Shown here piece by piece: positions 9,645 to 16,987 of a stretch of 29,000 nucleotides of DNA. Both the position numbers and the translations under genes were made by a program. The DNA comes from a virus. Numbering within the stretch: the stretch's first letter is position 1; each line of letters opens with the position of its first letter. The stretch covers positions 1 to 29,000 of IMG/VR virus record IMGVR_UViG_3300042544_000425; one strand, 5' to 3'. The notes under the pieces were generated by a model, which had not been told where the DNA came from, searched no databases, and saw only the letters and a list, made by a program, of their open reading frames with translations.

Positions 9645-11954
9645 ATGAATCCTCTAAAGGTCAAGGCATCAGGATCCCCAATCACTTCTGCAAACATCAG
9701 CGGTTTGCAGACCATGACCGATGCAGAGGTAAAAAATTATATTGCCAATGTTATTACAGAAAAGTTTGCTTCAGTAACAGATGGCACTGGTACTGCAGAA
9801 TTAAATATCACAACAAATAACTCAGGCGCAGGAACTTCGATCGGTACGTTTGTCGATACGACAAGAAACGAAACGATCGGAACGCATCCTGCTACTGGCG
9901 CAGTTTCTACGACAACATATACTGTTAAACAGGTTACTGCTGCCGCAACTGAAAATATTACCAACAGACCACTAGCATGGGATTCTCGTCTAGAAGAAAT
10001 GACAGATGGTGACATTGATAGCACAATGGATCTCTGCGTCGAGGCGATGGTCGCGGAATCATCATATACTGCTGGTCAATACAAACTCCAAGCAACTGCA
10101 CCATCAGGTGGAACTTGGGTTTCGCGGTATACAATAACAGATACAGCGCAAGGTGGAAACACTGTAACATATCTGTGGCAGAAAACAGTTGCTTCTTCAG
10201 CACCAACAGCGGATCTCACGCCACTAAAAGTGTTTAATGGTGGTAATTGCAAGCAGATGACTGAAGCAGAAATTGAACAGATGCTTCCAGTCTTCAGAAA
10301 TAGAATTATTGAAACTGGTATCGGAACATATAAAATCCAAACGGATGCGCCTAGTGGCGGTACTTGGGTTCAAACAGGAAATACATTCGCGGATACTCGT
10401 GAACAAGTAACACCACAGAACTATGCAGGAAACTTTACTGGAAATTTCACTGGTAACTTTTCTGGGAATTATGTCGGTACAGCAAACTACTCAGGTTCTA
10501 GAACCTATTCGGGTAACTATGCAGGAAATTACGGCGGAACTTTATTCTTTTCTGGTTCTAGAAACTATTCAGGTAATTACTTAGGGTCTGCCAATTTCTC
10601 TGGAAATTATGGAGGTTCTAGGAACTATTCTGGTAATTATGTAGGTAATTACGGCGGAACTTTATTCTTTTCTGGATCTAGAAACTATTCGGGCAATTAT
10701 GCAGGAACTGGAAACTTTGCTGGACCGCAGAACTATTCTGGAACCTACACTGGAACTGGAAACTTTGTTGGACCGCAAAATTATAGTGGTTCTAGAACCT
10801 ATGAAGGAAACTACCTCGGAACTGGAAACTTTGCCGGAACAGCAAACTACTCTGGATCTAGAACCTATTCGGGTAATTATCTTGGATCCGGAAACTTTAC
10901 TGGAACAATATCGTATTCCGGATCTAGAAACTATGCTGCCAACTATCTTTCGCCACCATCAACTTATATTGGAGTCTATGCTGGTTCGAGAAACTATGCA
11001 GGATTTTATGCAGGTCCAGGCACAAATTATAGTGCATTCTTCATGGCAGAATTTTATTCAGGAGGTCCATATTCTGGACAAATTGGATATGCTGGTACAC
11101 CGTACACAATATATACTTGGGTAACTGCAGGCGACACAGTTGCGTATTTTCAGACACCGTACTTTTCGGGTCCAGGAGGATTTTACTCAGGTCCAGGATT
11201 CCAGGCAAGACAATTTATTCCAGGTATCGGTTGGTTCCCCGAATTTTATTCAGGCGGAGAATTCGCTGGTCCTGGTCCTGGATACTCAGGTTCCAGAAAT
11301 TATACTCCAACTTTTCCAATTGCTGGATATCTCGGTAATTATTCAGGTCCAGGTATAAACTATTCTGGTTCGAGAAACTATGCTGGTAACTACTTAGGTT
11401 CTGGAAACTTTGCGGGGACAGTATCTTATTCTGGTTCAAGAAACTATGCTGGTAACTATCTTGGTTCTGTAAACTATTCTGGTCCACAGAACTATGGTGG
11501 TTCAAGAAACTATTCGGGCAATTATGCAGGAACTGGTAATTTTGTTGGTCCACAGAACTATTCTGGTAACTATCTTGGAACTGGAAACTTTGCTGGACCA
11601 GCATCATATTCTGGATCTAGAACCTATTCAGGAACTTATGCTGGCGGTGGAAATTTCTCTGGAACTTACTCCGGATCTAGAACGTATTCTGGCAATTATC
11701 TAGGTAGTTATTCTGGTCTTGCACCGTATTCTGGTTCTAGAACCTATTCTGGAACCTATGCTGGTGGCGGAACCTTCTCGGGAACCTACTCTGGATCTAG
11801 AAATTACGCAGGACTATATAATGGACCAGCAAATTATTCAGGTAATTATTCCAGTGCATTCTCGGGGAATTTTACTGGAGCGTTTTCTGGGGCAACAATA
11901 CAAGCAACTAAAGAAACAGTGTCATCTGTTAAATTGTGGATAAGGACGGCATAA
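9645..11954 (+). CDS. Gly/Asn/Tyr-repeat fibre protein A
   Basis: A 769-residue protein. Residues 1-258 contain three related segments (about 1-100, 108-190 and 191-258). Each has a 'PL-x..' lead, a helix beginning 'MT[DE]xE/D[IV]', and a strand pair of the 'Y-K-[LI]-Q-x-x-APSGGTW' kind. The two later copies are clearest; the first keeps 'MTDAEV' and 'TFVDT'. From residue 261 to ~748 the protein is a repeat of Gly-x-(Tyr/Phe)-x and Gly-x-x-x-(Tyr/Phe)-x units. It is interrupted at ~434-572 by a Pro/aromatic-rich segment with irregular repeats. The last ~20 residues are non-repetitive and end 'SSVKLWIRTA'. There is no enzyme motif or signal peptide. It is a probable elongated virion fibre. Similarity to the next gene over the whole length shows tandem duplication. 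Confidence 0.75.
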   Translation: MNPLKVKASGSPITSANISGLQTMTDAEVKNYIANVITEKFASVTDGTGTAELNITTNNSGAGTSIGTFVDTTRNETIGTHPATGAVSTTTYTVKQVTAAATENITNRPLAWDSRLEEMTDGDIDSTMDLCVEAMVAESSYTAGQYKLQATAPSGGTWVSRYTITDTAQGGNTVTYLWQKTVASSAPTADLTPLKVFNGGNCKQMTEAEIEQMLPVFRNRIIETGIGTYKIQTDAPSGGTWVQTGNTFADTREQVTPQNYAGNFTGNFTGNFSGNYVGTANYSGSRTYSGNYAGNYGGTLFFSGSRNYSGNYLGSANFSGNYGGSRNYSGNYVGNYGGTLFFSGSRNYSGNYAGTGNFAGPQNYSGTYTGTGNFVGPQNYSGSRTYEGNYLGTGNFAGTANYSGSRTYSGNYLGSGNFTGTISYSGSRNYAANYLSPPSTYIGVYAGSRNYAGFYAGPGTNYSAFFMAEFYSGGPYSGQIGYAGTPYTIYTWVTAGDTVAYFQTPYFSGPGGFYSGPGFQARQFIPGIGWFPEFYSGGEFAGPGPGYSGSRNYTPTFPIAGYLGNYSGPGINYSGSRNYAGNYLGSGNFAGTVSYSGSRNYAGNYLGSVNYSGPQNYGGSRNYSGNYAGTGNFVGPQNYSGNYLGTGNFAGPASYSGSRTYSGTYAGGGNFSGTYSGSRTYSGNYLGSYSGLAPYSGSRTYSGTYAGGGTFSGTYSGSRNYAGLYNGPANYSGNYSSAFSGNFTGAFSGATIQATKETVSSVKLWIRTA
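10425..11889 (+). repeat. GNYx / GSRNYx codon-level repeat tract A
   Basis: About 1.4 kb of near-tandem 12-bp and 18-bp units encode GNYx and GSRNYx-type peptides. DNA repetition is also strong: GGTTCTAGAAAC-like 12-mers recur many times, so the hexamer TCTAGA is unusually frequent. Such a tract could change length by recombination and is a place where assemblies may collapse. Confidence 0.85.
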
Positions 11955-11957
11955 AAC

Positions 11958-13826
11958 ATGGTTTTAAGAAATAAATCTTCGGCGACACCTGTTTCTGCTG
12001 TAAATTGGCAGGGTCTACAACAGATGTCTGTCGATGAAGTAAAGAATTATATTGCACAAACTCTGACAGTTTCTTTTGGTGCAAACTCGGATGGTACTGG
12101 TACTGCTGAAATTAACATCACAACAAACAACAGTGGATCTGGTACGTCCATTGGAACATTCGTTGATACTGATCGCCAAGAAGCGACAGGAACTCATCCA
12201 GCAACTGGTGCTGTTGATACTGTAACATATACTGCCAAACAGGTTACTGCCGCTGCGACGGAAAATATTACTAATCGTCCCTTGAAATATGACGATGGTA
12301 TCAAGGAAATGACTGACGGTCAAATTGATACCGAAATTCTAGACTATGCAATCAATGCGATGATCACTGAGTCTACATATGCTGCAGGACAATATCGCCT
12401 TCAACCAACAGCACCATCTGGTGGAACATGGGTTGCTCGTTACACATTGACTGACGTTGCCAACGGTGGAAACACCGTAACATATCTATGGCAAAAAACT
12501 GCTGCTACTACTCTCTCAGACTCGAATCTTAAACCGCTAAAACTTATCGATACCAAAGATGTCAAAGAAATGTCATCTTCGGAAATTCTACAGATGCTTC
12601 CGAGTTTCAGAAACAGAATTATAGACACGGGAATCGGCACATATAAGGTTCAATCTTCAGCACCAGTAAGCGGTACTTGGGTTGAAATGGGCAATGAGTT
12701 TGCTGATACCAGAGAGCAAGTAACTCCACAGAACTATTTGGGTAACTTCTCTGGCAACTATCTCGGTACTTTCTCAGGGTCAAGAAACTATACTGCAAAC
12801 TATGCTGGAACATATCAGGGTAACTTTGCAAATAATTTCAGCGGTGGTTATGTTGGACCAGCGACCTATTCCGGAGCATATTCTGGAGCATACGCAAACA
12901 ACTTTACGGGTAACTTTGTTGGACCTGCAAACTATTCTGGGACTTACTCACAAGGGTTCTCAGGAAATTATGTTGGAAACTTTGTAGGGACTGCTGGTTA
13001 TTCTGGAAATTATACAAGAAACTTCAGCGGTAACTACACTGGTTTTTATGCTGGTTCGAGAAACTATGCTGGTAACTATGCTGGGAACTTCAGCGGTAAC
13101 TATCTAGGAACATATTCTGGTTCGAGAAACTATGCTGGAAATTATGCAGGCAACTACCTTGGCACATATTCAAGAAACTTCTCTGGAACATATCTAGGTA
13201 ACTTCTCGGGTAACTACCTCGGAACATATACACTATTCTTCGGTGGTTTCGTTGGCGGTAACTTTGCTGGCAACTACCTCGGAACTTATGCGAGCAACTT
13301 CACAGGAAATTATCTTGGTTCATTCAGCGGTAACTACTTAGGAACGTATGCTGGATCGAGAAACTATGCTGGTAACTACGCAGGTAACTACCTCGGAACA
13401 TATACTGGGTTCTTCTCAGGATCTAGAAACTATGCTGCAAGCTATGCTGGAACATATCTCGGGAACTTCTTAGGATTCTTCACAGGAAACTATGTTGGTC
13501 CAGCAACCTACACTGGAACATATTCGGGCACTTATACTGGGTTCTTCTCGGGTAACTATCTCGGAACTGCAACATACACAGGTAACTACACTGGGTTCTT
13601 TACAGGATTTTATACTGGATTCTTCGCAGGAACTGCAACATACACAGGTAACTACACTGGATTCTTTACGGGTAACTACACTGGTTATTATTCAGGTTCT
13701 AGAAACTACGCAGGAAATTATGCCAGTAACTTTAGCGGAACATACTCGCAAAACTTCTCAGGTGCAACAGTAATTGAAACTAAAGAAACTGTATCGACAA
13801 TAAAACTTTGGGTTCGCACCACATAA
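11958..13826 (+). CDS. Gly/Asn/Tyr-repeat fibre protein B (paralogue of A)
   Basis: A 622-residue paralogue of the preceding gene, starting 3 bp after its stop. The N-terminal ~258 residues align closely without gaps visible by eye ('EVKNYIAQ', 'TTNNSGSGTSIGTFVDT', 'AATENITNRPL', 'TAPSGGTWVARYTLTD', 'FADTREQVTPQNY'), including the three-segment internal repeat. Residues 261 to ~601 are almost uninterrupted 4- and 6-residue Gly-aromatic units (GNYL, GTYS, GNFS, GSRNYA). The C-terminus 'SGATVIETKETVSTIKLWVRTT' keeps the non-repetitive cap of fibre A. The repeat tract is shorter and more regular than in A and lacks A's Pro/aromatic interruption. It is probably a fibre subunit, perhaps partnering A. 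No host-binding domain can be pointed to. Confidence 0.75.
   Translation: MVLRNKSSATPVSAVNWQGLQQMSVDEVKNYIAQTLTVSFGANSDGTGTAEINITTNNSGSGTSIGTFVDTDRQEATGTHPATGAVDTVTYTAKQVTAAATENITNRPLKYDDGIKEMTDGQIDTEILDYAINAMITESTYAAGQYRLQPTAPSGGTWVARYTLTDVANGGNTVTYLWQKTAATTLSDSNLKPLKLIDTKDVKEMSSSEILQMLPSFRNRIIDTGIGTYKVQSSAPVSGTWVEMGNEFADTREQVTPQNYLGNFSGNYLGTFSGSRNYTANYAGTYQGNFANNFSGGYVGPATYSGAYSGAYANNFTGNFVGPANYSGTYSQGFSGNYVGNFVGTAGYSGNYTRNFSGNYTGFYAGSRNYAGNYAGNFSGNYLGTYSGSRNYAGNYAGNYLGTYSRNFSGTYLGNFSGNYLGTYTLFFGGFVGGNFAGNYLGTYASNFTGNYLGSFSGNYLGTYAGSRNYAGNYAGNYLGTYTGFFSGSRNYAASYAGTYLGNFLGFFTGNYVGPATYTGTYSGTYTGFFSGNYLGTATYTGNYTGFFTGFYTGFFAGTATYTGNYTGFFTGNYTGYYSGSRNYAGNYASNFSGTYSQNFSGATVIETKETVSTIKLWVRTT
12738..13761 (+). 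repeat. GNYx / GTYx repeat tract B
   Basis: About 1 kb of imperfect 12-bp and 18-bp units. Four-residue units (GNYL, GTYS, GNFS, GFFT) dominate. Six-residue units (GSRNYA, GPATYT, GTATYT) are inserted every few units. All unit lengths are even, so glycines and aromatics keep the same beta-strand face. Confidence 0.85.
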
Positions 13827-13831
13827 AAACC

Positions 13832-13860
13832 TTGACTTTTGCATTAAAATGGCGTATATA
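13832..13860 (+). promoter_or_regulatory. sigma70-like promoter
   Basis: TTGACT at 13832-13837 and TATATA at 13855-13860 are separated by 17 bp, close to the bacterial -35/-10 consensus. The element falls in the 66-bp gap after fibre B. The next gene has GGAG 6 bp before its ATG. It may let the 13893-15722 genes be transcribed apart from the fibre genes. Confidence 0.5.
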
Positions 13861-13892
13861 TAATATTGAAATTTATTTTATTGGAGATTTGA

Positions 13893-14348
13893 ATGACTAC
13901 CAATCGCACTATTGAAAATCCTTACTGGGCGAACAAAGAAAAACAACATGTCATCGCAGAGTTCGTGTATCCTGATACGGGTAAACGAGCAACTGCATCG
14001 ATTATGAACGACGGAACTAACCGTGACTTTGATGAGTTAATGAAGAAGTTTAGTATTGAGCAAATTGATGCTAATACCAAGAAACGGTTTGATGACCGTA
14101 ATCAACATATCAAGCATAACATTGAACGTCAGAAGGTTGACAAGACTCGTATGCAGCAAGAGCAACTGTTCGCTGCCAAACTGGATGCATTCGAGATCGA
14201 TCTAATTAAGTCTTCAAAGAATCGCGAGTTGAAGTCCAAGATCCGTAAAGCAAAGAACATTATGGAAGTTACTGCTTATACTGTCATTCTCCTACAACAA
14301 GAAGAAGCGAATGCTGTTATTGTTCGAGAATCAGTCGATGCAGAATAA
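13893..14348 (+). CDS. hypothetical protein downstream of fibres
   Basis: A 151-residue protein with a strong start (GGAG 6 bp before ATG) behind a promoter-like sequence. Residues ~1-60 look like a small beta domain ('ENPYWANKEKQHVIAEFVY', then 'ASIMNDGTNRDFDELMKKF'). Residues ~60-130 are highly charged and helical, rich in Lys/Arg/Glu/Gln, consistent with a coiled coil. I do not recognise a family. Its place directly after two fibre genes and its beta-plus-helix layout resemble fibre-assembly chaperones, but that is positional inference only. Its last 11 bp overlap the next gene. Confidence 0.6.
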   Translation: MTTNRTIENPYWANKEKQHVIAEFVYPDTGKRATASIMNDGTNRDFDELMKKFSIEQIDANTKKRFDDRNQHIKHNIERQKVDKTRMQQEQLFAAKLDAFEIDLIKSSKNRELKSKIRKAKNIMEVTAYTVILLQQEEANAVIVRESVDAE

Positions 14349-15033
14349 TGGTTTTCTTTACGTCGCAACAGTAAGAAAAGGTTACTATAGAGCAGCAAGA
14401 AATTCTGCTATATCTCTACGCGACTTCTATCCTGATGCACATATCACATTCTTCACACATGAGGAATGGGTGCAACCAGATGATTATGAAATCTTCGACA
14501 CTGTCATTACTGAAAATGTCCCACGGGACAAGCGAGCAAAACTGTGGGCGCTTGATCAAACTCCATACGATCTGACAGTTTACATGGATTGCGACACCGA
14601 AGTCGAACATGAAGATATCCAAAAGATTTTCGACCAGATCCCAGAGGATATCGATATCATCTTCACTGCCAATCGTCCATATAACGCAGCACTGACTAAG
14701 TTATCTGATACGGAAGAAATGACTGAGCACTGTGGGTTGTTCGTCTATCGAAATAATGAACAAACATTAAACCTTATGCGTGCATGGTATGGTGAGTATT
14801 GGGAGCAGAATAAACCAGGATGGGATCGTAAACATTATCCCGAATCTGCGCTACAGTGGGATACCTTCACAATGTGGAGACTTCTGAATCATTACGATTT
14901 TGGTGTTAAGACTGCCAGATTCCCTGATCCAGATGCTAGGTGGAACTTTGTTTCCGGATATAAAAAAGAAGAATTACAGGGGCAACCAGTAGTGATTTAT
15001 CATTACACAATTCCACATTCTTTACTAAGTTAA
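14338..15033 (+). CDS. glycosyltransferase-like protein (GT-A, DxD)
   Basis: A 231-residue protein from the ATG at 14338; an upstream in-frame ATG at 14311 would add nine residues that lie inside the previous gene. The N-terminus 'FLYVATVRKGYYRAARNSA' plus 'SLRDFYPDAHITFFT' is a Rossmann-type nucleotide-sugar binding half. 'AKLWALDQTPYD' then leads to 'VYMDCDTEV', a DxD motif (Asp84 and Asp86) that in GT-A enzymes holds the metal and UDP/GDP-sugar. Late residues 'GLFVYRNN', 'WDTFTMWRL' and 'VVIYHYTIPH' fit the acceptor side and a terminal metal-binding His. No membrane segment is visible, so it probably acts in the cytoplasm. Donor and acceptor are unknown. It is only distantly similar to the four minus-strand transferase-like genes. 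Confidence 0.75.
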   Translation: MQNNGFLYVATVRKGYYRAARNSAISLRDFYPDAHITFFTHEEWVQPDDYEIFDTVITENVPRDKRAKLWALDQTPYDLTVYMDCDTEVEHEDIQKIFDQIPEDIDIIFTANRPYNAALTKLSDTEEMTEHCGLFVYRNNEQTLNLMRAWYGEYWEQNKPGWDRKHYPESALQWDTFTMWRLLNHYDFGVKTARFPDPDARWNFVSGYKKEELQGQPVVIYHYTIPHSLLS

Positions 15034-15044
15034 ACAGGACAAGC

Positions 15045-15722
15045 ATGTTACAATTTACAAAATCAGTTTCTAAAGAACTAAGCGATATTCTAGATCCATT
15101 CACAGAATGGTTCTTCGCCCAAAATGATCAGCATCTTGTGTTGGGTCCAGAAGATATGCAAGAAAAGCGTCGCGGTGGATTGACAGTCGACACTGCTACC
15201 GATGAACAATATCTAAACCATATCGTTGGTAAGGGCGAACGACATGTCGGGTTTCCAGATGTAGCATGGTGTACTGACATGTCACAGGCACACGGACAAC
15301 CATGGTTCCCTTCTGAATATGGCAGAAGGCAACAAGAAACCAATAGAGAACTGATCAGTTATCTCGGCGCTAGAAACAATGCTGTGTTTACTTACTATCC
15401 CGAAAATGGTTTCATGGGATGGCATACCAACTGGAATGCATCAGGATACAATATTCTGATCACATATAATGCAGAAGAAAATGGTGGATACTTCCGCTAC
15501 TTAGATCCAGTAACAAAAGAAATCGTTACTATGGTGGATCCTGTTGGTTGGTCATGTAAGGTTGGATATTTTGGTGACCGCAGCGATCCTAATAAAATTG
15601 TTTATCACTGCTGTGGTAACTCTGCAAAGAGATTAACATTAGGTTATGTTGTGCCGCATCTAGAAATTTGGCGCTCAATGATTGAAGATATTACTGGCGA
15701 GGATGCTTCTCACTTCGGTTAA
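15045..15722 (+). CDS. 2OG-Fe(II) oxygenase-like protein
   Basis: A 225-residue protein with AGGA 5 bp before ATG. The C-terminal half carries the double-stranded beta-helix pattern of 2-oxoglutarate/Fe(II) dioxygenases: 'VFTYYPENGFMGWHTNW', 'YNILITYN', 'GGYFRYLDP' and 'IVYHCCGNSAKRLTLGYVV'. The expected metal triad HxD...H appears as His127-Thr-Asn129 ... His188, with Arg196 placed for 2-oxoglutarate binding. The first acidic ligand is thus Asn, which could alter or abolish iron binding. Such oxygenases hydroxylate protein side chains, nucleic acids or small molecules and are common in marine T4-like phages. It follows a transferase-like gene by 11 bp and overlaps the convergent minus-strand gene by 32 bp. 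The substrate is unknown. Confidence 0.7.
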   Translation: MLQFTKSVSKELSDILDPFTEWFFAQNDQHLVLGPEDMQEKRRGGLTVDTATDEQYLNHIVGKGERHVGFPDVAWCTDMSQAHGQPWFPSEYGRRQQETNRELISYLGARNNAVFTYYPENGFMGWHTNWNASGYNILITYNAEENGGYFRYLDPVTKEIVTMVDPVGWSCKVGYFGDRSDPNKIVYHCCGNSAKRLTLGYVVPHLEIWRSMIEDITGEDASHFG

Positions 15723-16326
15723 TCTTTTCACGTTCTTTATGCTTTGCCAATAGTTCTTCAAGGATAGTTAAACTTTCGTGCATCTTTTCAATCTCATCTA
15801 ACATTTTTGGAACGGCAACTGTTGCTTGGTTAATAATTGCTTGTTCATAGTTTGCACGTGGTACGGTAGCAAGTTGGATTCTTCTGCGTCTAAAGTAATC
15901 TTTTATTCTACTGAGTAGAGAAGGTTTTCTTGCTTCTACCATATTCAACTGAGTAGTTTTTTGGTCAGTTGCCTGTTGTCGGGTCTTTACAATTTGATCT
16001 TCTCGTGCTTTTTCTGCTGCCTCTTTTTCGCGAATAAGTTTTTGGTTTTCTTCTCGTAAACTTTTCAACTCGGCAGAAATTCTAGATTCCTCTTCTGCTT
16101 TCTTTCGCTGCAATTCTTCATATTTTTCTTGTGCAATTCTTTCCTTCTCTAGTTCTTCTGGAGAAGGTTCATTGCTCACAATTTCTTCTTCTAGATTGCC
16201 CTCTATCCATTGTTCCGCGACTACTTCCTCAGGTGGAGAATCCATCCAGGGTGGAGGCGGTGGTGGTACTAATGGTTCAGGTATATAATCTTGCGGTGGA
16301 GGTGCGACAATCCTTGCTCTTGCCAT
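15691..16326 (-). CDS. Pro-rich N-terminus, coiled-coil hypothetical protein
   Basis: A 211-residue protein, last gene of the minus-strand cluster. The start ATG lies 1 bp after the stop of the methyltransferase-like gene, with AGGGAAG upstream. Residues 9-35 are Pro-rich ('APPPQDYIPEPLVPPPPPPW'). Residues ~35-60 are acidic. Residues ~55-130 form a Glu/Lys/Arg-rich coiled coil. Residues 140-150 are basic ('IKDYFRRRRIQ'), and a second helix (~180-205) ends the protein. There is no enzyme motif or signal peptide. The shape is that of a scaffold, adaptor or structural rod. Its final codons overlap the convergent oxygenase gene. I do not recognise a family. Confidence 0.6.
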   Translation of the reverse strand: MARARIVAPPPQDYIPEPLVPPPPPPWMDSPPEEVVAEQWIEGNLEEEIVSNEPSPEELEKERIAQEKYEELQRKKAEEESRISAELKSLREENQKLIREKEAAEKAREDQIVKTRQQATDQKTTQLNMVEARKPSLLSRIKDYFRRRRIQLATVPRANYEQAIINQATVAVPKMLDEIEKMHESLTILEELLAKHKEREKINRSEKHPRQ

Positions 16327-16327
16327 A

Positions 16328-16987
16328 TCATTTCTTCCCTATTACCATGAATCGATCAAAGTTTACCTTACCATCCCAAGACCAGTAGGACTGTTCGATC
16401 TTACCTTCGTAAAAAACATCAGTAACTCCAATATTCTCGATGTGCTCTTCGATCGTTGGTACGCAATTAATACCATACATTTCTTTGAATACGTTAGATG
16501 ACTGGCATGCAAAGATACAATCTGGATTTGCTGTCGTCATTTTCTTCAAAGGATACATGGTCTCACAACAAAGAGAAATGACAACATCTGTTTCTAATGC
16601 ATTAATGTCATGATATGCAAAAGGAATATCCCAGTTGATGTGATTGAGTTCGATGCCTCTATCATTATTATAGTAACGGTTGAATACCTTTGATAGTTCT
16701 AGTGCATCTCTGTCGATATCGATCAAGTTGATTTTCTTAACATTTAGATTTTCACACAGAAGCGGAACCAGCGGAAATCCTAACCAAGAATTTAGAATAG
16801 TAATATTCAATGGATCGGGGTCTTGAGTGACTTCCTGAAGATTTTCAACCAACCAGATAGCAGCATCCATTGTATTTGGATTCATAGACTTACGAAAATC
16901 CTCGTGCTTCCACGGCATCTCGTGTGCAATCTTTTCTAATCCATCGCCCCAATTTCGGTAATTATTCAAATAGTTATAGTTTAACAT
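16328..16987 (-). CDS. SAM-dependent methyltransferase-like protein
   Basis: 219 residues from the ATG at 16987, which has GGAAAG 8 bp upstream; the in-frame ATG at 17011 has a poorer site. 'NITILNSWLGFPLVPLL' (residues ~61-77) resembles a loosened motif I loop. 'INLIDIDRDALELSKVFN' (~86-103) resembles the acidic strand-2 end that holds the SAM ribose. 'TDVVISLCCETMYP' (~130-143) fits motif IV. These fit a class I Rossmann methyltransferase, though motif I lacks the usual GxGxG. It overlaps the upstream transferase-like gene by 14 bp. Its companions suggest it methylates a sugar or a glycosylated product, but the substrate cannot be read from sequence. Confidence 0.6.
   Translation of the reverse strand: MLNYNYLNNYRNWGDGLEKIAHEMPWKHEDFRKSMNPNTMDAAIWLVENLQEVTQDPDPLNITILNSWLGFPLVPLLCENLNVKKINLIDIDRDALELSKVFNRYYNNDRGIELNHINWDIPFAYHDINALETDVVISLCCETMYPLKKMTTANPDCIFACQSSNVFKEMYGINCVPTIEEHIENIGVTDVFYEGKIEQSYWSWDGKVNFDRFMVIGKK

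Noticed and set aside
10699-11943. Several open frames of 70-140 codons in other frames of the fibre repeats
   Set aside because: They are periodic translations of the same 12/18-bp repeats in the wrong frame; low complexity, no ribosome binding sites.
10425-13761. CRISPR-like appearance of regularly spaced short DNA repeats
   Set aside because: The repeats are coding and in frame, spacers are themselves repeat units, and no cas genes are present.
13827-13892. tRNA or small RNA gene in the gap after fibre B
   Set aside because: The 66-bp gap is AT-rich, shows no cloverleaf arms, and is accounted for by the promoter and ribosome binding site.
14311-14337. Earlier ATG at 14311 for the plus-strand transferase-like gene
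   Set aside because: The added nine residues lie entirely inside the previous gene and precede the first conserved strand; the start at 14338 is more economical, though not proven.
16131-16388. Plus-strand open frame of 85 codons across the junction of two minus-strand genes
   Set aside because: It is antisense to a well-formed coiled-coil gene, has no ribosome binding site and no recognisable features.
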